From: Aureispira sp.
Lineage (GTDB): Bacteria > Bacteroidota > Bacteroidia > Chitinophagales > Saprospiraceae
Direction: 5' to 3'
Assembly: GCA_024222455.1 (NCBI GenBank)
Contig: JAAEPD010000624.1
Location: forward strand, 1-55,941
Length of the DNA: 55,941 nt
Below, in pieces: positions 34,252 to 42,661 of this stretch. Each line of letters opens with the position of its first letter. Position 1 is the stretch's first letter. The notes beneath the pieces were generated by a model. The model saw only the letters and a program-made list of their open reading frames with translations, did not search any database and had not been told where the DNA came from. The position numbers were made by a program, and so were the translations under genes.

Positions 34252-34800
34252 ATGCAAAAACTCAAAACTCCTTTTGTTTGGATTGGCCCAAACCAACACC
34301 CCAAAGCATTGATTATTTTTACTTTATTGACTATCTGTTGTATAGCTATAGATAAAATGTCTGGGGTAGATGTTTCAACATCTGTAGCACCTTATGGTAT
34401 ACTGAGCTATGAATTTGCAGGAATATTCCCCAATACAAGCGCTGCTGAAGTTGTAGCTGCTTGGGATGAGTCTCAAAGGATGTCTGTAGCTTTTAATTTA
34501 GGGCTAGGTTTTTTCTTTTTAGTTGGCTACAGCCATACTATAGGGATAGCTTGTTTGTTGAGGGCTAAGGCACTGAATCGATTTGCGAAACCTGTATACA
34601 TCATAGCTTCTTTGCAACTGTTGGTAGCCACATTGGATGCGATTGAGAATTTTTCTCTTTGGCAACTGTTAATAGGGAGTAATTATGATGATCTTTATAT
34701 TTTATTAAGTAATATATGTACAATTCCTAAATTTGTATTTGTCTTAATGGGGCTATTGTTTTGTATACTAAGTTTGTTTTTCAAAAAGAAAATAGATTAA
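34252..34800 (+). CDS. Four-helix membrane protein (paralogue 1)
   Basis: 182 aa with four predicted membrane helices (about 17-32, 83-104, 113-130 and 154-177). It is clearly homologous to the next gene: both share KTPFVWIG, ILxYEFAG, FNLGLxxxFxLxYSHxIGxAC, LDAIENFxLWxLLxGS and PKFxFVxxGLLFCxxSxFFKKK. No known family is recognised. It begins 6 bp after the secreted 294-aa gene and ends 4 bp before its paralogue. Conserved His-Ala-Ile-Gly/His-Thr-Ile-Gly and Asp-Ala-Ile-Glu motifs inside the membrane region may bind something. Confidence 0.75.
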   Translation: MQKLKTPFVWIGPNQHPKALIIFTLLTICCIAIDKMSGVDVSTSVAPYGILSYEFAGIFPNTSAAEVVAAWDESQRMSVAFNLGLGFFFLVGYSHTIGIACLLRAKALNRFAKPVYIIASLQLLVATLDAIENFSLWQLLIGSNYDDLYILLSNICTIPKFVFVLMGLLFCILSLFFKKKID

Positions 34801-34804
34801 TCAG

Positions 34805-35338
34805 ATGAAAACACCTTTTGTTTGGATAGGGATAGATCAGCATAAAAAGGCTTTTGTGGTATTTACTATACTTACCTTGTTGTGCATGGTAGGTTTAGGG
34901 GTATCAGGGGACGCATTGAAAGTAAATGAAGCTCCTATGGGAATATTGGACTATGAATTTGCTGGAACTTTAGAAAATGCTCAAGCTATGTTGTTAGCTT
35001 GGAAAACAGAAGGGGTAGAGGCTTTTGTTGGCTTTAATTTAGGTTTAGATTATCTATTTATGCTTACTTATAGTCATGCTATTGGTTTGGCTTGTGTCTT
35101 GGTAGCTCAACGTTTGAATCGTTTTGTGCAATTAGCTTTTGTATTGGCTGCACTACAGTTGGTAGCAGGAGGATTGGATGCAATAGAAAATTTTGCCTTA
35201 TGGAAACTCTTGTTGGGGAGTGATTGGGCTGTTTATCCTCTTATCTCAATGTGTTGTGCTGCCCCTAAGTTTTTGTTTGTAATCCTGGGTTTATTGTTTT
35301 GTTTGGGAAGCGTTTTCTTCAAGAAAAAAACTGTTTAA
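34805..35338 (+). CDS. Four-helix membrane protein (paralogue 2)
   Basis: 177 aa, a tandem duplicate of the preceding gene with the same motifs: KTPFVWIG start, YSHAIGLAC and LDAIENFALW. The divergence is high enough (many substitutions in the loops) that the duplication is old. It converges with the GT2 gene, overlapping by 4 bp (35335-35338). Function unknown. Confidence 0.75.
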   Translation: MKTPFVWIGIDQHKKAFVVFTILTLLCMVGLGVSGDALKVNEAPMGILDYEFAGTLENAQAMLLAWKTEGVEAFVGFNLGLDYLFMLTYSHAIGLACVLVAQRLNRFVQLAFVLAALQLVAGGLDAIENFALWKLLLGSDWAVYPLISMCCAAPKFLFVILGLLFCLGSVFFKKKTV

Positions 35339-36807
35339 CCAATTTTCCGAAGATGGCTTAAGGAATAAAAACTAACTAAGCCATACCCTACAACTAGAAA
35401 ACAATGGAAGATAAACATGGAAAAATCAGACCAATAAAAAGCACAGCCAATTCCTGCTGAAAAATAGAGAGTGAGCAATACTTCTATAATAGTTATAGGG
35501 TGTATCTTTTTCTTAAGGTAACGATTTTTTTGCCAAGAGTTTTGATTGTGTTCTATGTTGAATTTTGGTGTTCTAATAAAGGGGGTTTTCTTACCAATAT
35601 AACCTTCTACAACAGCTAATCCATTGTGTAGAGCTAGTCCCATTGATACTGCTAAGAAAATAGGGAATTTAAAGGCAAAGACTAGAAAACTTTTGATACT
35701 AAAACCTTTAGTGCTTTGGTAGGCTGTCCAAAAGAAAAGCGTAACAATACCTGTACTGACAAAGAATATACTTCCAAGACTAAAAATCTTATTGTATTCA
35801 GGGCTGTAAAGTTTTATAAAAAATAGGGGTACACTCAAAATAGAAATGAGGAAAACGCAGATGAATATGCCACTATTCAGCAAATGAAAAATAGCATGTA
35901 ACTTACTGATAGGGGAAACATCCTTTGAGCGCAATACTCGACCTAAGTTTTTGCGAGCACATTCAGCCGCGCCTTTTGTCCACCTAAACTGTTGACTTTT
36001 GAGTGCATTCATGGCTACAGGCAATTCTGCAGGTGTCCCGATATGTTCCAAAAATCTAAATTCCCAACCTTTGAGTTGAGCACGATAGCTCAAGTCCAAA
36101 TCCTCTGTTAGTGTGTCAGCTTGCCAACCACCAGCACTCTCTATACATTCACGTCGCCACAAACCTGCTGTGCCATTAAAATTGATAAAGTGGTTGCCCA
36201 AGTTGCGCCCCAATTGTTCTACCGAAAAATGGGCATCTAAGGCCAAGGCTTGCATCTCTGTTAGGAAAGAATGGTGTTCATTCAAGTGTTCCCATCGAGT
36301 TTGGACAACACCAATTTTTTCATTTTTGAAATAAGCTAGTGTGTTGCTCAAGAAGTCTGTATTAGGTACAAAATCTGCGTCAAATACAGCAATAAACTCT
36401 CCTTTGCAATGTTTGAGGCCATAGGCTAATGCACCAGCTTTGAAACCTTCTCTATTGCTTCTTTGGATATGTTGAATCTTGATACCTTGGTTTTTATACT
36501 GGCTTACCTTTTTTGCGATAATATCAGAAGTCTCATCTGTAGAATCATCTAAGATTTGTATTTCTAAACGGTCTAGAGGGTAGTCAAATTGGCAAACACT
36601 ATCAATAAGGCGCTCTACAACATAAAGTTCGTTGTAAATAGGGAGTTGTATAGTTACTAAAGGGTGAAAAGTTTCTTGGTTATTGACTACTATCTTAGTT
36701 TTTCTTTTTTTGCTCCAAAAAAGAAAAATCAAGTGTAGTTGTATCAAACTGTACAACAAGATAAATGAAAGCGACAAAAAATAGATAATCAACAATATGA
36801 TTCCCAA
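35335..36807 (-). CDS. GT2 family processive-type glycosyltransferase (membrane)
   Basis: 490 aa. One N-terminal membrane helix (about 3-30), then a GT-A domain with VTIQLPIYNE, D-D-S-T near 87-90, the DxD-type FDADF (Asp143/Asp145), acceptor-site TED (234-236) and QQFRW (272-276), then four or more C-terminal membrane helices. This D, DxD, TED, QxxRW set is that of cellulose/hyaluronan/chitin synthase-like enzymes, and short versions also make glucosyl- or mannosyl-lipids. The product is not known. It begins 2 bp after the other GT2 gene, so the pair is probably co-transcribed and may build one envelope glycan or glycolipid. Confidence 0.85.
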   Translation of the reverse strand: MGIILLIIYFLSLSFILLYSLIQLHLIFLFWSKKRKTKIVVNNQETFHPLVTIQLPIYNELYVVERLIDSVCQFDYPLDRLEIQILDDSTDETSDIIAKKVSQYKNQGIKIQHIQRSNREGFKAGALAYGLKHCKGEFIAVFDADFVPNTDFLSNTLAYFKNEKIGVVQTRWEHLNEHHSFLTEMQALALDAHFSVEQLGRNLGNHFINFNGTAGLWRRECIESAGGWQADTLTEDLDLSYRAQLKGWEFRFLEHIGTPAELPVAMNALKSQQFRWTKGAAECARKNLGRVLRSKDVSPISKLHAIFHLLNSGIFICVFLISILSVPLFFIKLYSPEYNKIFSLGSIFFVSTGIVTLFFWTAYQSTKGFSIKSFLVFAFKFPIFLAVSMGLALHNGLAVVEGYIGKKTPFIRTPKFNIEHNQNSWQKNRYLKKKIHPITIIEVLLTLYFSAGIGCAFYWSDFSMFIFHCFLVVGYGLVSFYSLSHLRKIG

Positions 36808-36809
36808 AA

Positions 36810-37508
36810 CTATCGATATTTAAAAATAGTGGTTATGATTTTGTATCCAGCCATAATAGTTCCTTTTATAGTTCCTGATACCTTTGATTTTCCTATCCGT
36901 TTGCGGTAATTTACTGCAATCTCAGTTGATTTCATACCAAGTTTAGCAGCTTTTACCTGCATTTCTACAGTCCAGCCATAAGTTTGATCTTTCATGTCTA
37001 TCTCAAGCAATTTATCATATTTAATTGCTCGAAATGGGCCTAGATCAGTGTATCGAACACCATAAAACCATTTCAGTAATGTGGTAGCTAACCAATTGCC
37101 AAATACTTGTTGGGGGGTCATAGAACCACGTTGGCGTTGACCTAAGGCTCTAGATCCAATCACCATATCATAGTCTTCTGTTAGTATTGGTGCCACAAGT
37201 TTAACTATTTCTTCTGGATAATCCGAATAATCTGCATCTATAAACACAACAATATCTGGTTTCTTTTCAAGGTTGCTAAGGTATTCTAAACCTTTGAGAC
37301 ATGCAAACCCATAACCTTGACGTGGCTCGTCCAATACAATAGCACCTGCTTGTTTGGCTACTAGGGGAGTTTGGTCATTAGAATTGTTGTTGGCCACAAT
37401 AATTTCTTGGACAAAGTCTTTGGGTATATCACGAATAACATTACCTACAGAGTTTTCTTCGTTAAATGCAGGTATAATAACAGCTATGTGTGGTTTTTTT
37501 GTTGTCAA
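36810..37508 (-). CDS. GT2 family glycosyltransferase (polyprenyl-phosphate sugar synthase-like)
   Basis: 232 aa soluble GT-A domain: HIAVIIPAFNEENSVGNVI start, IVANNNSNDQT, a DxD (Asp91/Asp93 in VFIDADYSDYP), GSRALG near 118 and TDLGPFRAIK. It resembles dolichol/undecaprenyl-phosphate mannose or glucose synthases. It has no membrane helices, so it should act at the membrane surface with the neighbouring GT2 enzyme. No ATG is available in frame; the TTG at 37508 gives a normal N-terminus and is used. It lies about 30 bp after a good -7 element. Confidence 0.82.
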   Translation of the reverse strand: MTTKKPHIAVIIPAFNEENSVGNVIRDIPKDFVQEIIVANNNSNDQTPLVAKQAGAIVLDEPRQGYGFACLKGLEYLSNLEKKPDIVVFIDADYSDYPEEIVKLVAPILTEDYDMVIGSRALGQRQRGSMTPQQVFGNWLATTLLKWFYGVRYTDLGPFRAIKYDKLLEIDMKDQTYGWTVEMQVKAAKLGMKSTEIAVNYRKRIGKSKVSGTIKGTIMAGYKIITTIFKYR

Positions 37509-37545
37509 AATAATCTTTTGTCCTATGATTGAATAATTGGCCGCC

Positions 37546-37553
37546 CAAAGGTA
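37546..37553 (-). promoter_or_regulatory. -7 element (TACCTTTG) before the GT2 pair
   Basis: The minus strand reads TACCTTTG, an exact TAnnTTTG. No clear -33 TTG lies 19-21 bp upstream, so only half of the promoter is supported. Transcription would start about 30 nt before the TTG start at 37508. Confidence 0.4.
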
Positions 37554-37595
37554 ATAGAAGTTGTTTAAAGATTATATTATATTAAGAACTAAAAA

Positions 37596-37621
37596 TAGTA
37601 GCCAAGTTGACTTGGCTACTA
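37596..37621 (-). terminator. Intrinsic terminator after the tandem lipoprotein genes
   Basis: TAGTAGCCAAG (37596-37606) and CTTGGCTACTA (37611-37621) form an 11-bp stem with a TTGA loop. On the minus strand it is followed by TTTTTAGTTCTT. It closes the operon that ends at 37656. Confidence 0.8.
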
Positions 37622-37655
37622 TATATATATTAGTGGTGTATCTAAATTTGTGTAC

Positions 37656-38090
37656 TTAGTCTATATCCCCAAGTGCAAAAGTGCCTTTGATTTCTAAAAA
37701 GGCAAAAGCTCTTTCCTTTTGCTCACCTCTATAGGTTGTATTTAGAATTAGCACGTGCCACGTGCCTTCTGACTCTGTCTCAGAAATACATTCTTTGTGA
37801 GTGTATTTAAAATCTTCTCCTAGGTATTTTTTTATACGATCTGAACCACTTTTTACATGATCTAATTCTTTAGAGTTATTAGGATTGCAGACATCTTTCC
37901 ACTTTCTAGCTTGGTCTGTTCCTCTATAAACTATCATGGCTGCCAGCTTAGTATAGTCCTCTTTTTTGACTAATTCTATCATTTTTTCAAGTTGCTTCTT
38001 GACTTTAGCTTCTGGAGTTTTGCCTCCTGATGATTTACTGTTGTTACAGCTAGCTATTGCTATTATGAATAAGAATATAAGGTATCGAAT
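37656..38090 (-). CDS. Lipoprotein paralogue B with ATT in place of the start codon
   Basis: 144 codons. No ATG, GTG or TTG precedes the signal sequence in this frame; the first ATG lies inside the mature part at 37982. Aligned to the upstream paralogue (MRYFSILFVLSLFAC), this frame reads (I)RYLIFLFIIAIASC with ATT at 38090-38088 exactly at the Met position. It then continues with the same layout and shared blocks: K-S-S, then W-K-D-V-C-N, and ESEGTWHVL, ending in a GxFxLGDI-type strand. The natural start is therefore probably ATT (rare start codon, translationally coupled 11 nt after the paralogue's stop), or an ATG lost by mutation or misread. Function unknown. Confidence 0.62.
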   Translation of the reverse strand: MRYLIFLFIIAIASCNNSKSSGGKTPEAKVKKQLEKMIELVKKEDYTKLAAMIVYRGTDQARKWKDVCNPNNSKELDHVKSGSDRIKKYLGEDFKYTHKECISETESEGTWHVLILNTTYRGEQKERAFAFLEIKGTFALGDID

Positions 38091-38101
38091 AAGTTTAGGT
38101 T

Positions 38102-38542
38102 TTATTTAACATCAGTAGTGATATCAGCAAAGGTATAAAGATCTCCAATTTTAAGGAAAGCAAAACCAACTTTTTTAGACTCAGCTGTTTTAGCAACTAA
38201 AACATGCCATGTTCCTTCTGATTCTTTGGCGAAAAAGTAACTGTCATAAGTATATTCAAGCGATGTACCTAAGTGTTTAATGGTCTCTTCTATCAAATCA
38301 TCTACCATTCTTTGATCTCCAGCTACTTCATAATTACAAACATCCTTGCAATATCTTTCTTCATCTTGACCACCATAAGTAATAAAGGGGGCTAGTTTTT
38401 CGTAATTTTTTGCTTTGATGAGAGTTATGTTTTTATCAAATTGTTTCTGGATTTTAGCTTCTATATCTTTGGGAATACTACTAGATTTTGAACTTGTGCA
38501 TGCAAATAAGCTTAGTACAAATAGGATAGAAAAATACCGCAT
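38102..38542 (-). CDS. Lipoprotein paralogue A
   Basis: 146 aa. A lipobox ends at Cys15 (LSLFAC). The mature protein starts with a charged helix (IQKQFDKNITLIKAKNYEKLA), then an aromatic/Cys segment (EERYCKDVCNYE) and an ESEGTWHVLVAKT strand. It is a tandem paralogue of the following gene and begins 10 bp after the T9SS protein gene, so the three are likely co-transcribed. Size and helix-then-sheet order resemble small NTF2/SnoaL-like domains, but that is only suggestive. Confidence 0.75.
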   Translation of the reverse strand: MRYFSILFVLSLFACTSSKSSSIPKDIEAKIQKQFDKNITLIKAKNYEKLAPFITYGGQDEERYCKDVCNYEVAGDQRMVDDLIEETIKHLGTSLEYTYDSYFFAKESEGTWHVLVAKTAESKKVGFAFLKIGDLYTFADITTDVK

Positions 38543-38552
38543 AGTTTGTTGT

Positions 38553-39893
38553 CTATTTTTGTATAATAATAGGTTTAGTCGTCATTTCTTTTGATGAATA
38601 GCTTTGTATCCAATAGAGACCATTAGTCAAATGGCCCAAATCTAACTCCATCTGCTTATTGGCCAAATGACTCTCAACTAAACTACCATTAATATCTATA
38701 ATATTTAAGGTTCCATCAAATTCAATAGGTAATTCTATTTGGAAGACCCCAGAGGAGGAAACAGTTGGACTGATCTTAAAAGAAGATTGATCACTCTCAA
38801 TTAGAGGAGATGAGGTTATTTTGTCTGTAGAACTATAGAACATTCTACGGTATTGATTGCTAAAATTATTAGCATTTCTAAAACCTATTTCCGTATTTCC
38901 TAGACCACCATTGTTGGGATCTGTGTAAAAATACATGGTAAACGATTGACTTTGGCTTGGAGGAATAGTTACTTGGGTTTGGCTTACATTAGTTGGTAAA
39001 CAAACATCTATACACATAGATGTTGCCCAATTGATAGGAATATTCTCCTGCATTCTCAATATATCTATAACCACATTATCTGTAGAAGAGCTGTTGGTTA
39101 GTGTGCTATAAACTGTCAAAATATCTCCAGGACTACCATAAGATATGGTGTCATTGACATAGCTAAAGGTAAAAGATCCATTATTGTCAAAACTACTACA
39201 GTTGCTAGTTAGGCCAAGTAAACTGTCAATAGCACAATACATATCATCTGGAGCTTTGTGAAACCAACCATGTTTTTCGAAAACAACACCATTAGTATCT
39301 ATCAAATAGGCATTGTTGGGAGCTGGTCCAAAACTTGCCCACCAATTATTGCAAGGTCCATCTATTAGGATTTCGGGTGTAATGCTATAATTGCTAGTTA
39401 GCGTATCTACTAAGGCTTTGCGTTCTCCATAAGTCGTTGGTTGCGGATATAGTATTCCGGCATTTTGATTTTGTCCTGTTACCCAAATGGTTCCACTATA
39501 AGGGCTTGGATCTGTGGGGTGCGCTTCTACAGTATAGACTATATAGACTTGTAGATTACTATTATAGGTTGCAGCAATGTTATTGATGTCAGCAATTTTC
39601 CCTCTAAATACAGGGCAGGTTAAACTTCCATTAACCAATAGAACTGGTTTGCCCGTAGTGAGAGCAGTTTGCATGTTTACAGCTGTTCCATTTGGAGTGT
39701 ATAGTGTGAAATCAGGAATGGTATCACCTTTATCATGGCCTACTGTGTCAAAATCACCTGTGTAGACAGGTATAGTACAAATAGGGTCACTGTTGCTAGG
39801 CAGACTTCCAATGCCTATAGATGGTTTTAGGGTTGGCTGTGCAAATGTAGAATAACTCAATAGGCATAGGCATAAAAGTAGTATATGTTTCAT
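38553..39893 (-). CDS. T9SS-exported protein with iodothyronine-deiodinase-like thioredoxin-fold domain
   Basis: 446 aa. The signal peptide ends near residue 18 (STFA-QP). Residues about 55-215 look like a thioredoxin-fold domain of the deiodinase type: PDFTLYTPNG, KPVLLVNGSLTCPVFR with Cys93 at the selenocysteine position of deiodinases, VYIVYTVEAHPTD (123-128 EAHPTD) and ILIDGP then SFGPAPNNAYLID, where the real enzymes have a D-x-x-N ... YGAxPxRxYVI pattern. A beta-sandwich linker (about 230-345) and a C-terminal T9SS sorting domain (about 370-446) follow. It should be exported through the outer membrane. Cys-containing deiodinase-like proteins exist in bacteria, but their substrates are unknown; redoxin or peroxiredoxin-like activity is equally possible. 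Confidence 0.72.
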   Translation of the reverse strand: MKHILLLCLCLLSYSTFAQPTLKPSIGIGSLPSNSDPICTIPVYTGDFDTVGHDKGDTIPDFTLYTPNGTAVNMQTALTTGKPVLLVNGSLTCPVFRGKIADINNIAATYNSNLQVYIVYTVEAHPTDPSPYSGTIWVTGQNQNAGILYPQPTTYGERKALVDTLTSNYSITPEILIDGPCNNWWASFGPAPNNAYLIDTNGVVFEKHGWFHKAPDDMYCAIDSLLGLTSNCSSFDNNGSFTFSYVNDTISYGSPGDILTVYSTLTNSSSTDNVVIDILRMQENIPINWATSMCIDVCLPTNVSQTQVTIPPSQSQSFTMYFYTDPNNGGLGNTEIGFRNANNFSNQYRRMFYSSTDKITSSPLIESDQSSFKISPTVSSSGVFQIELPIEFDGTLNIIDINGSLVESHLANKQMELDLGHLTNGLYWIQSYSSKEMTTKPIIIQK

Positions 39894-40396
39894 ACAGAAA
39901 GGGGTTGGTGGTTAGATAATAATTTTATGAGGGTGCATAGAATTATTGTAGGACTATTTGAAAAAGCAAAGGTTTAACTGCCTACTATCAAAATAGTTAA
40001 AAACTAGCAGTTAAGGCAATTTTATAAGCAAAATTATCCCAAAGCTTAGGAGATGATAAGCACTGTGCCTATAAAATATTCCAACACCTAACATTTCGAA
40101 CGCTGCCATGTTGATAGGTGAAAAACAGGTTGTGGAGTCTTTTGATCTATAAGCTTGCCCTTGCTGTATATTGGGCATAAAGACTATTAATAAACCCTAA
40201 AAACATAATTAGAGGCAGAATACTACTAATAATGGGATTCTTTTTGCTATGGAATGACAATTTTATTGATTTTATATATCCAAAGATAAATTTACTTTGT
40301 ATTATTAAGATTGATAGTTTTCTCTGGATTCTTTAAATTCAGAATTAACCACTATCAAAAATAGAAAATCCTACATCAAAACTATAGAATATATTT
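39894..40396. other. Long intergenic region with nested hairpin
   Basis: 503 bp between divergent genes with no convincing ORF. A nested structure lies at 39974-40014. The rest is AT-rich. For the K+ channel gene only a weak -7 match (TTACTTTG near 40292) was found. Confidence 0.5.
39974..40014. other. Nested inverted repeats (possible structured RNA or operator)
   Basis: TTAACTGC (39974-39981) and GCAGTTAA (40007-40014) enclose ACTAT-CAAA-ATAGT (39984-39997), itself a perfect small hairpin. There is no T run directly after it. It could be a folded RNA element or a pair of operator sites. Confidence 0.45.
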
Positions 40397-41395
40397 ATGG
40401 CTAGTAAAGAAATTCCAGTAGAACGACAGACAGGATTGAGATGGCAGCTATATAAAATAGTAGATAACGACAATGAACATCACCAAAATCGTGCGAGTCA
40501 TTATTTTGAGTTGGTAATCACTGTTTTGATTATCATGAGTATTCTTTCTGTTATTTTAGAATCTTTTCAGGGGTTAAGTACTCGATTTGGATGGTATTTT
40601 GAAACATTTGAGCAGGTTACTGTTATTATTTTTATTGGAGAGTATGTAATGAGGGTTCTTACAGCCGATTTTAAGTATCCAGACTGTCCTAATTGGTTTA
40701 GTGCAGCATGGAAGTTCATAAAATCGGGTGGTGGTATTATAGACCTTTTGGCTATTTCTCCATTCTTGTTAGGTAATTCAGGGCTTATTCCTCCGGGTAG
40801 CGATCTTCGCTTTATCAGAATGCTTAAGATAACTAGATTGTTTAGACTCTTTAAGTTAGGTAAACTAACTCGCTCAATCATTTTGATTGGTGATGTATTT
40901 GGAGAAAAACGTTTAGAATTGGGGATTACAATGTTTGTAACCTTTATACTTTTATTGGTTTCGGCATCTCTCATGTATTTTGTAGAAGGAGGGCCCAATG
41001 GTGCTCAACCTGAGGCCTTTCCCAATATTATAGCCTCCTTTTGGTGGGCAGTAGCTACATTAACTACAGTTGGATATGGGGATGTATTTCCAATAACACC
41101 CATTGGCAAAATTTTATCAGGTGTAATTGCAATTTTAGGCATTGGTTTGGTTGCTCTTCCTGCAGGTATTTTGAGTTCTGCTTTTGTGGAAAAATTGGAA
41201 GCAATAGAGAAGTTTTCGGAGGAATTGAGTGTACGAAAAAAAGATGAACCTAAAGAGGAAGAACTAGTTGTAGATCCTATCCCTGTTATAGCTCAAGGGC
41301 ATGAACACAAAAATTGTCATAGTAAGTTTGGACAACCCTTTGTCTATTGCCCCTATTGTGGTGAGAAAATGGATGATGGAACTCATGATCACTAA
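40397..41395 (+). CDS. Voltage-gated-type K+ channel with C-terminal Zn-ribbon-like tail
   Basis: 332 aa. Six membrane helices in the Kv layout: S1 about 35-56, S2-S3 to 125, an S4-like basic helix (DLRFIRMLKITRLFRLFKLGKL, Arg/Lys every third or fourth residue, about 136-157), S5, a pore loop with the selectivity filter TTVGYGD (223-229) and S6. It probably moves K+ across the inner membrane in response to voltage. The cytoplasmic tail (270-332) is acidic and ends in Cys307, Cys318-x-x-Cys321 and several His (302, 304, 308, 330, 332), a metal-binding ribbon-like cluster that is unusual in short bacterial Kv proteins. Single gene with its own terminator. Confidence 0.9.
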   Translation: MASKEIPVERQTGLRWQLYKIVDNDNEHHQNRASHYFELVITVLIIMSILSVILESFQGLSTRFGWYFETFEQVTVIIFIGEYVMRVLTADFKYPDCPNWFSAAWKFIKSGGGIIDLLAISPFLLGNSGLIPPGSDLRFIRMLKITRLFRLFKLGKLTRSIILIGDVFGEKRLELGITMFVTFILLLVSASLMYFVEGGPNGAQPEAFPNIIASFWWAVATLTTVGYGDVFPITPIGKILSGVIAILGIGLVALPAGILSSAFVEKLEAIEKFSEELSVRKKDEPKEEELVVDPIPVIAQGHEHKNCHSKFGQPFVYCPYCGEKMDDGTHDH

Positions 41396-41400
41396 AAGAA

Positions 41401-41430
41401 AAAGGCAATCACCTAATTGTGATTGCCTTT
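41401..41430. terminator. Bidirectional terminator between the K+ channel gene and hflX
   Basis: AAAGGCAATCAC (41401-41412) and GTGATTGCCTTT (41419-41430): a 12-bp perfect stem, 6-nt loop and T runs on both sides, between convergent genes. Confidence 0.88.
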
Positions 41431-41449
41431 TTTTATACTTTAACATCAG

Positions 41450-42661
41450 CTACCAGAATTTAGTGCGATGTGGATAGCGTTCCATATACAAGTCTTCTAT
41501 CATTAGTTTTATCTTAGACCTAAGCTCCATTAGACCTTCTTTTTTTAAGGCAGAAATAAAGATTGCATGACCTTTTGTTTGTCCTTCCCAGACTTTTTTT
41601 AAGTCAACCTCTACCTGATTTCGTTCTTCATCTGTCAAGAACTCATCTAGATTTTGTTTTCTATACAAATCCATCTTATTAAAAACATATAAGACAGGTT
41701 TGTCACCAGCTCCTAGTTCTTTTAAGGTGCGTTGGACAACTTCTATATGGTCTTTGTGTTGTGGATGAGATATATCTACCACATGAACAATTAAATCACT
41801 TTCTCTAACCTCATCAAGTGTCGATTTGAAACTCTCAATTAGGTGATGTGGCAGTTTCCTGATAAAACCTACTGTATCTGATAAAAGGAAGGGCATACGT
41901 TCTACTACTACCTTACGGACGGTAGTATCAAGTGTAGCAAAAAGCTTATTTTCTGCTAATACTTCTGCTTTTCCTAGTACATTCATGAGGGTGGATTTTC
42001 CAGCATTGGTATAACCTGCTAAAGAAACCCGAATCATGCCTGAGCGGTTTTTTCGCTGTGTTCTAGCTTGGGCATCTATCTTTGCCAATCGTTGTTTGAG
42101 TAGTGATATTTTATCACGTACTATACGACGATCCGTCTCGATCTCTTTCTCCCCAGGTCCACGCATTCCTATACCACCACGTTGGCGCTCTAAGTGAGTC
42201 CAAAGACCCCTTAAACGAGGTAATAAGTATTGCATTTGAGCCAATTCTACTTGAGTTTTGGCTTGAGCAGTTTGAGCTCTATTGGCAAAAATATCTAAGA
42301 TTAAACTACTTCTATCTAGAATTTTGCATTTCATAACTTCTTCTAGGAAGTTCGTTTGCTTACCTGTAAGATCATCATCGAATATAACGAGGTCTACTTC
42401 GTGCATTTCTACATATTCTCGAACTTCTTCTACCTTACCTTTTCCTACAAATGATGTAGAATTTGGATTTTTTAGGCGTTGAACAAAGCGTTTTAGTGTT
42501 TTAGCACCAGCAGTAGATGCTAAAAAATCTAATTCGTCTAAATGTTCTACAACTTGTTCGTCAGTCTGATCTGGACGTATGATACCCACTATAACAGCTG
42601 TTTCTACTTTTTTAGCGAGGGCTGTCCTTTTTTTCTCGCCAACATTCCATTCGTTTGCCAT
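41450..42661 (-). CDS. hflX: Ribosome-associated GTPase HflX
   Basis: 403 aa. An N-terminal HflX domain (KNPNSTSFVGKGKVEEV near 64-80, LDRSSLILDIFANRAQTAQAKTQVELAQ near 115-142) is followed by a helical linker with GGIGMRGPGEKEIETDRR (162-179) and then the G domain: G1 GYTNAGKST (216-224), the DTVGF G3 segment and NKMD (328-331) as G4. HflX binds the 50S subunit and rescues or splits stalled or stress-damaged ribosomes. All GTP-binding residues look intact. Length matches Bacteroidota orthologues. Single gene; start ATG at 42661 gives a normal N-terminus (MANEWNV). Confidence 0.95.
   Translation of the reverse strand: MANEWNVGEKKRTALAKKVETAVIVGIIRPDQTDEQVVEHLDELDFLASTAGAKTLKRFVQRLKNPNSTSFVGKGKVEEVREYVEMHEVDLVIFDDDLTGKQTNFLEEVMKCKILDRSSLILDIFANRAQTAQAKTQVELAQMQYLLPRLRGLWTHLERQRGGIGMRGPGEKEIETDRRIVRDKISLLKQRLAKIDAQARTQRKNRSGMIRVSLAGYTNAGKSTLMNVLGKAEVLAENKLFATLDTTVRKVVVERMPFLLSDTVGFIRKLPHHLIESFKSTLDEVRESDLIVHVVDISHPQHKDHIEVVQRTLKELGAGDKPVLYVFNKMDLYRKQNLDEFLTDEERNQVEVDLKKVWEGQTKGHAIFISALKKEGLMELRSKIKLMIEDLYMERYPHRTKFW

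Noticed and set aside
40250-40300. Promoter for the K+ channel gene.
   Set aside because: TTACTTTG matches only part of the -7 consensus and no -33 TTG lies at the right distance.
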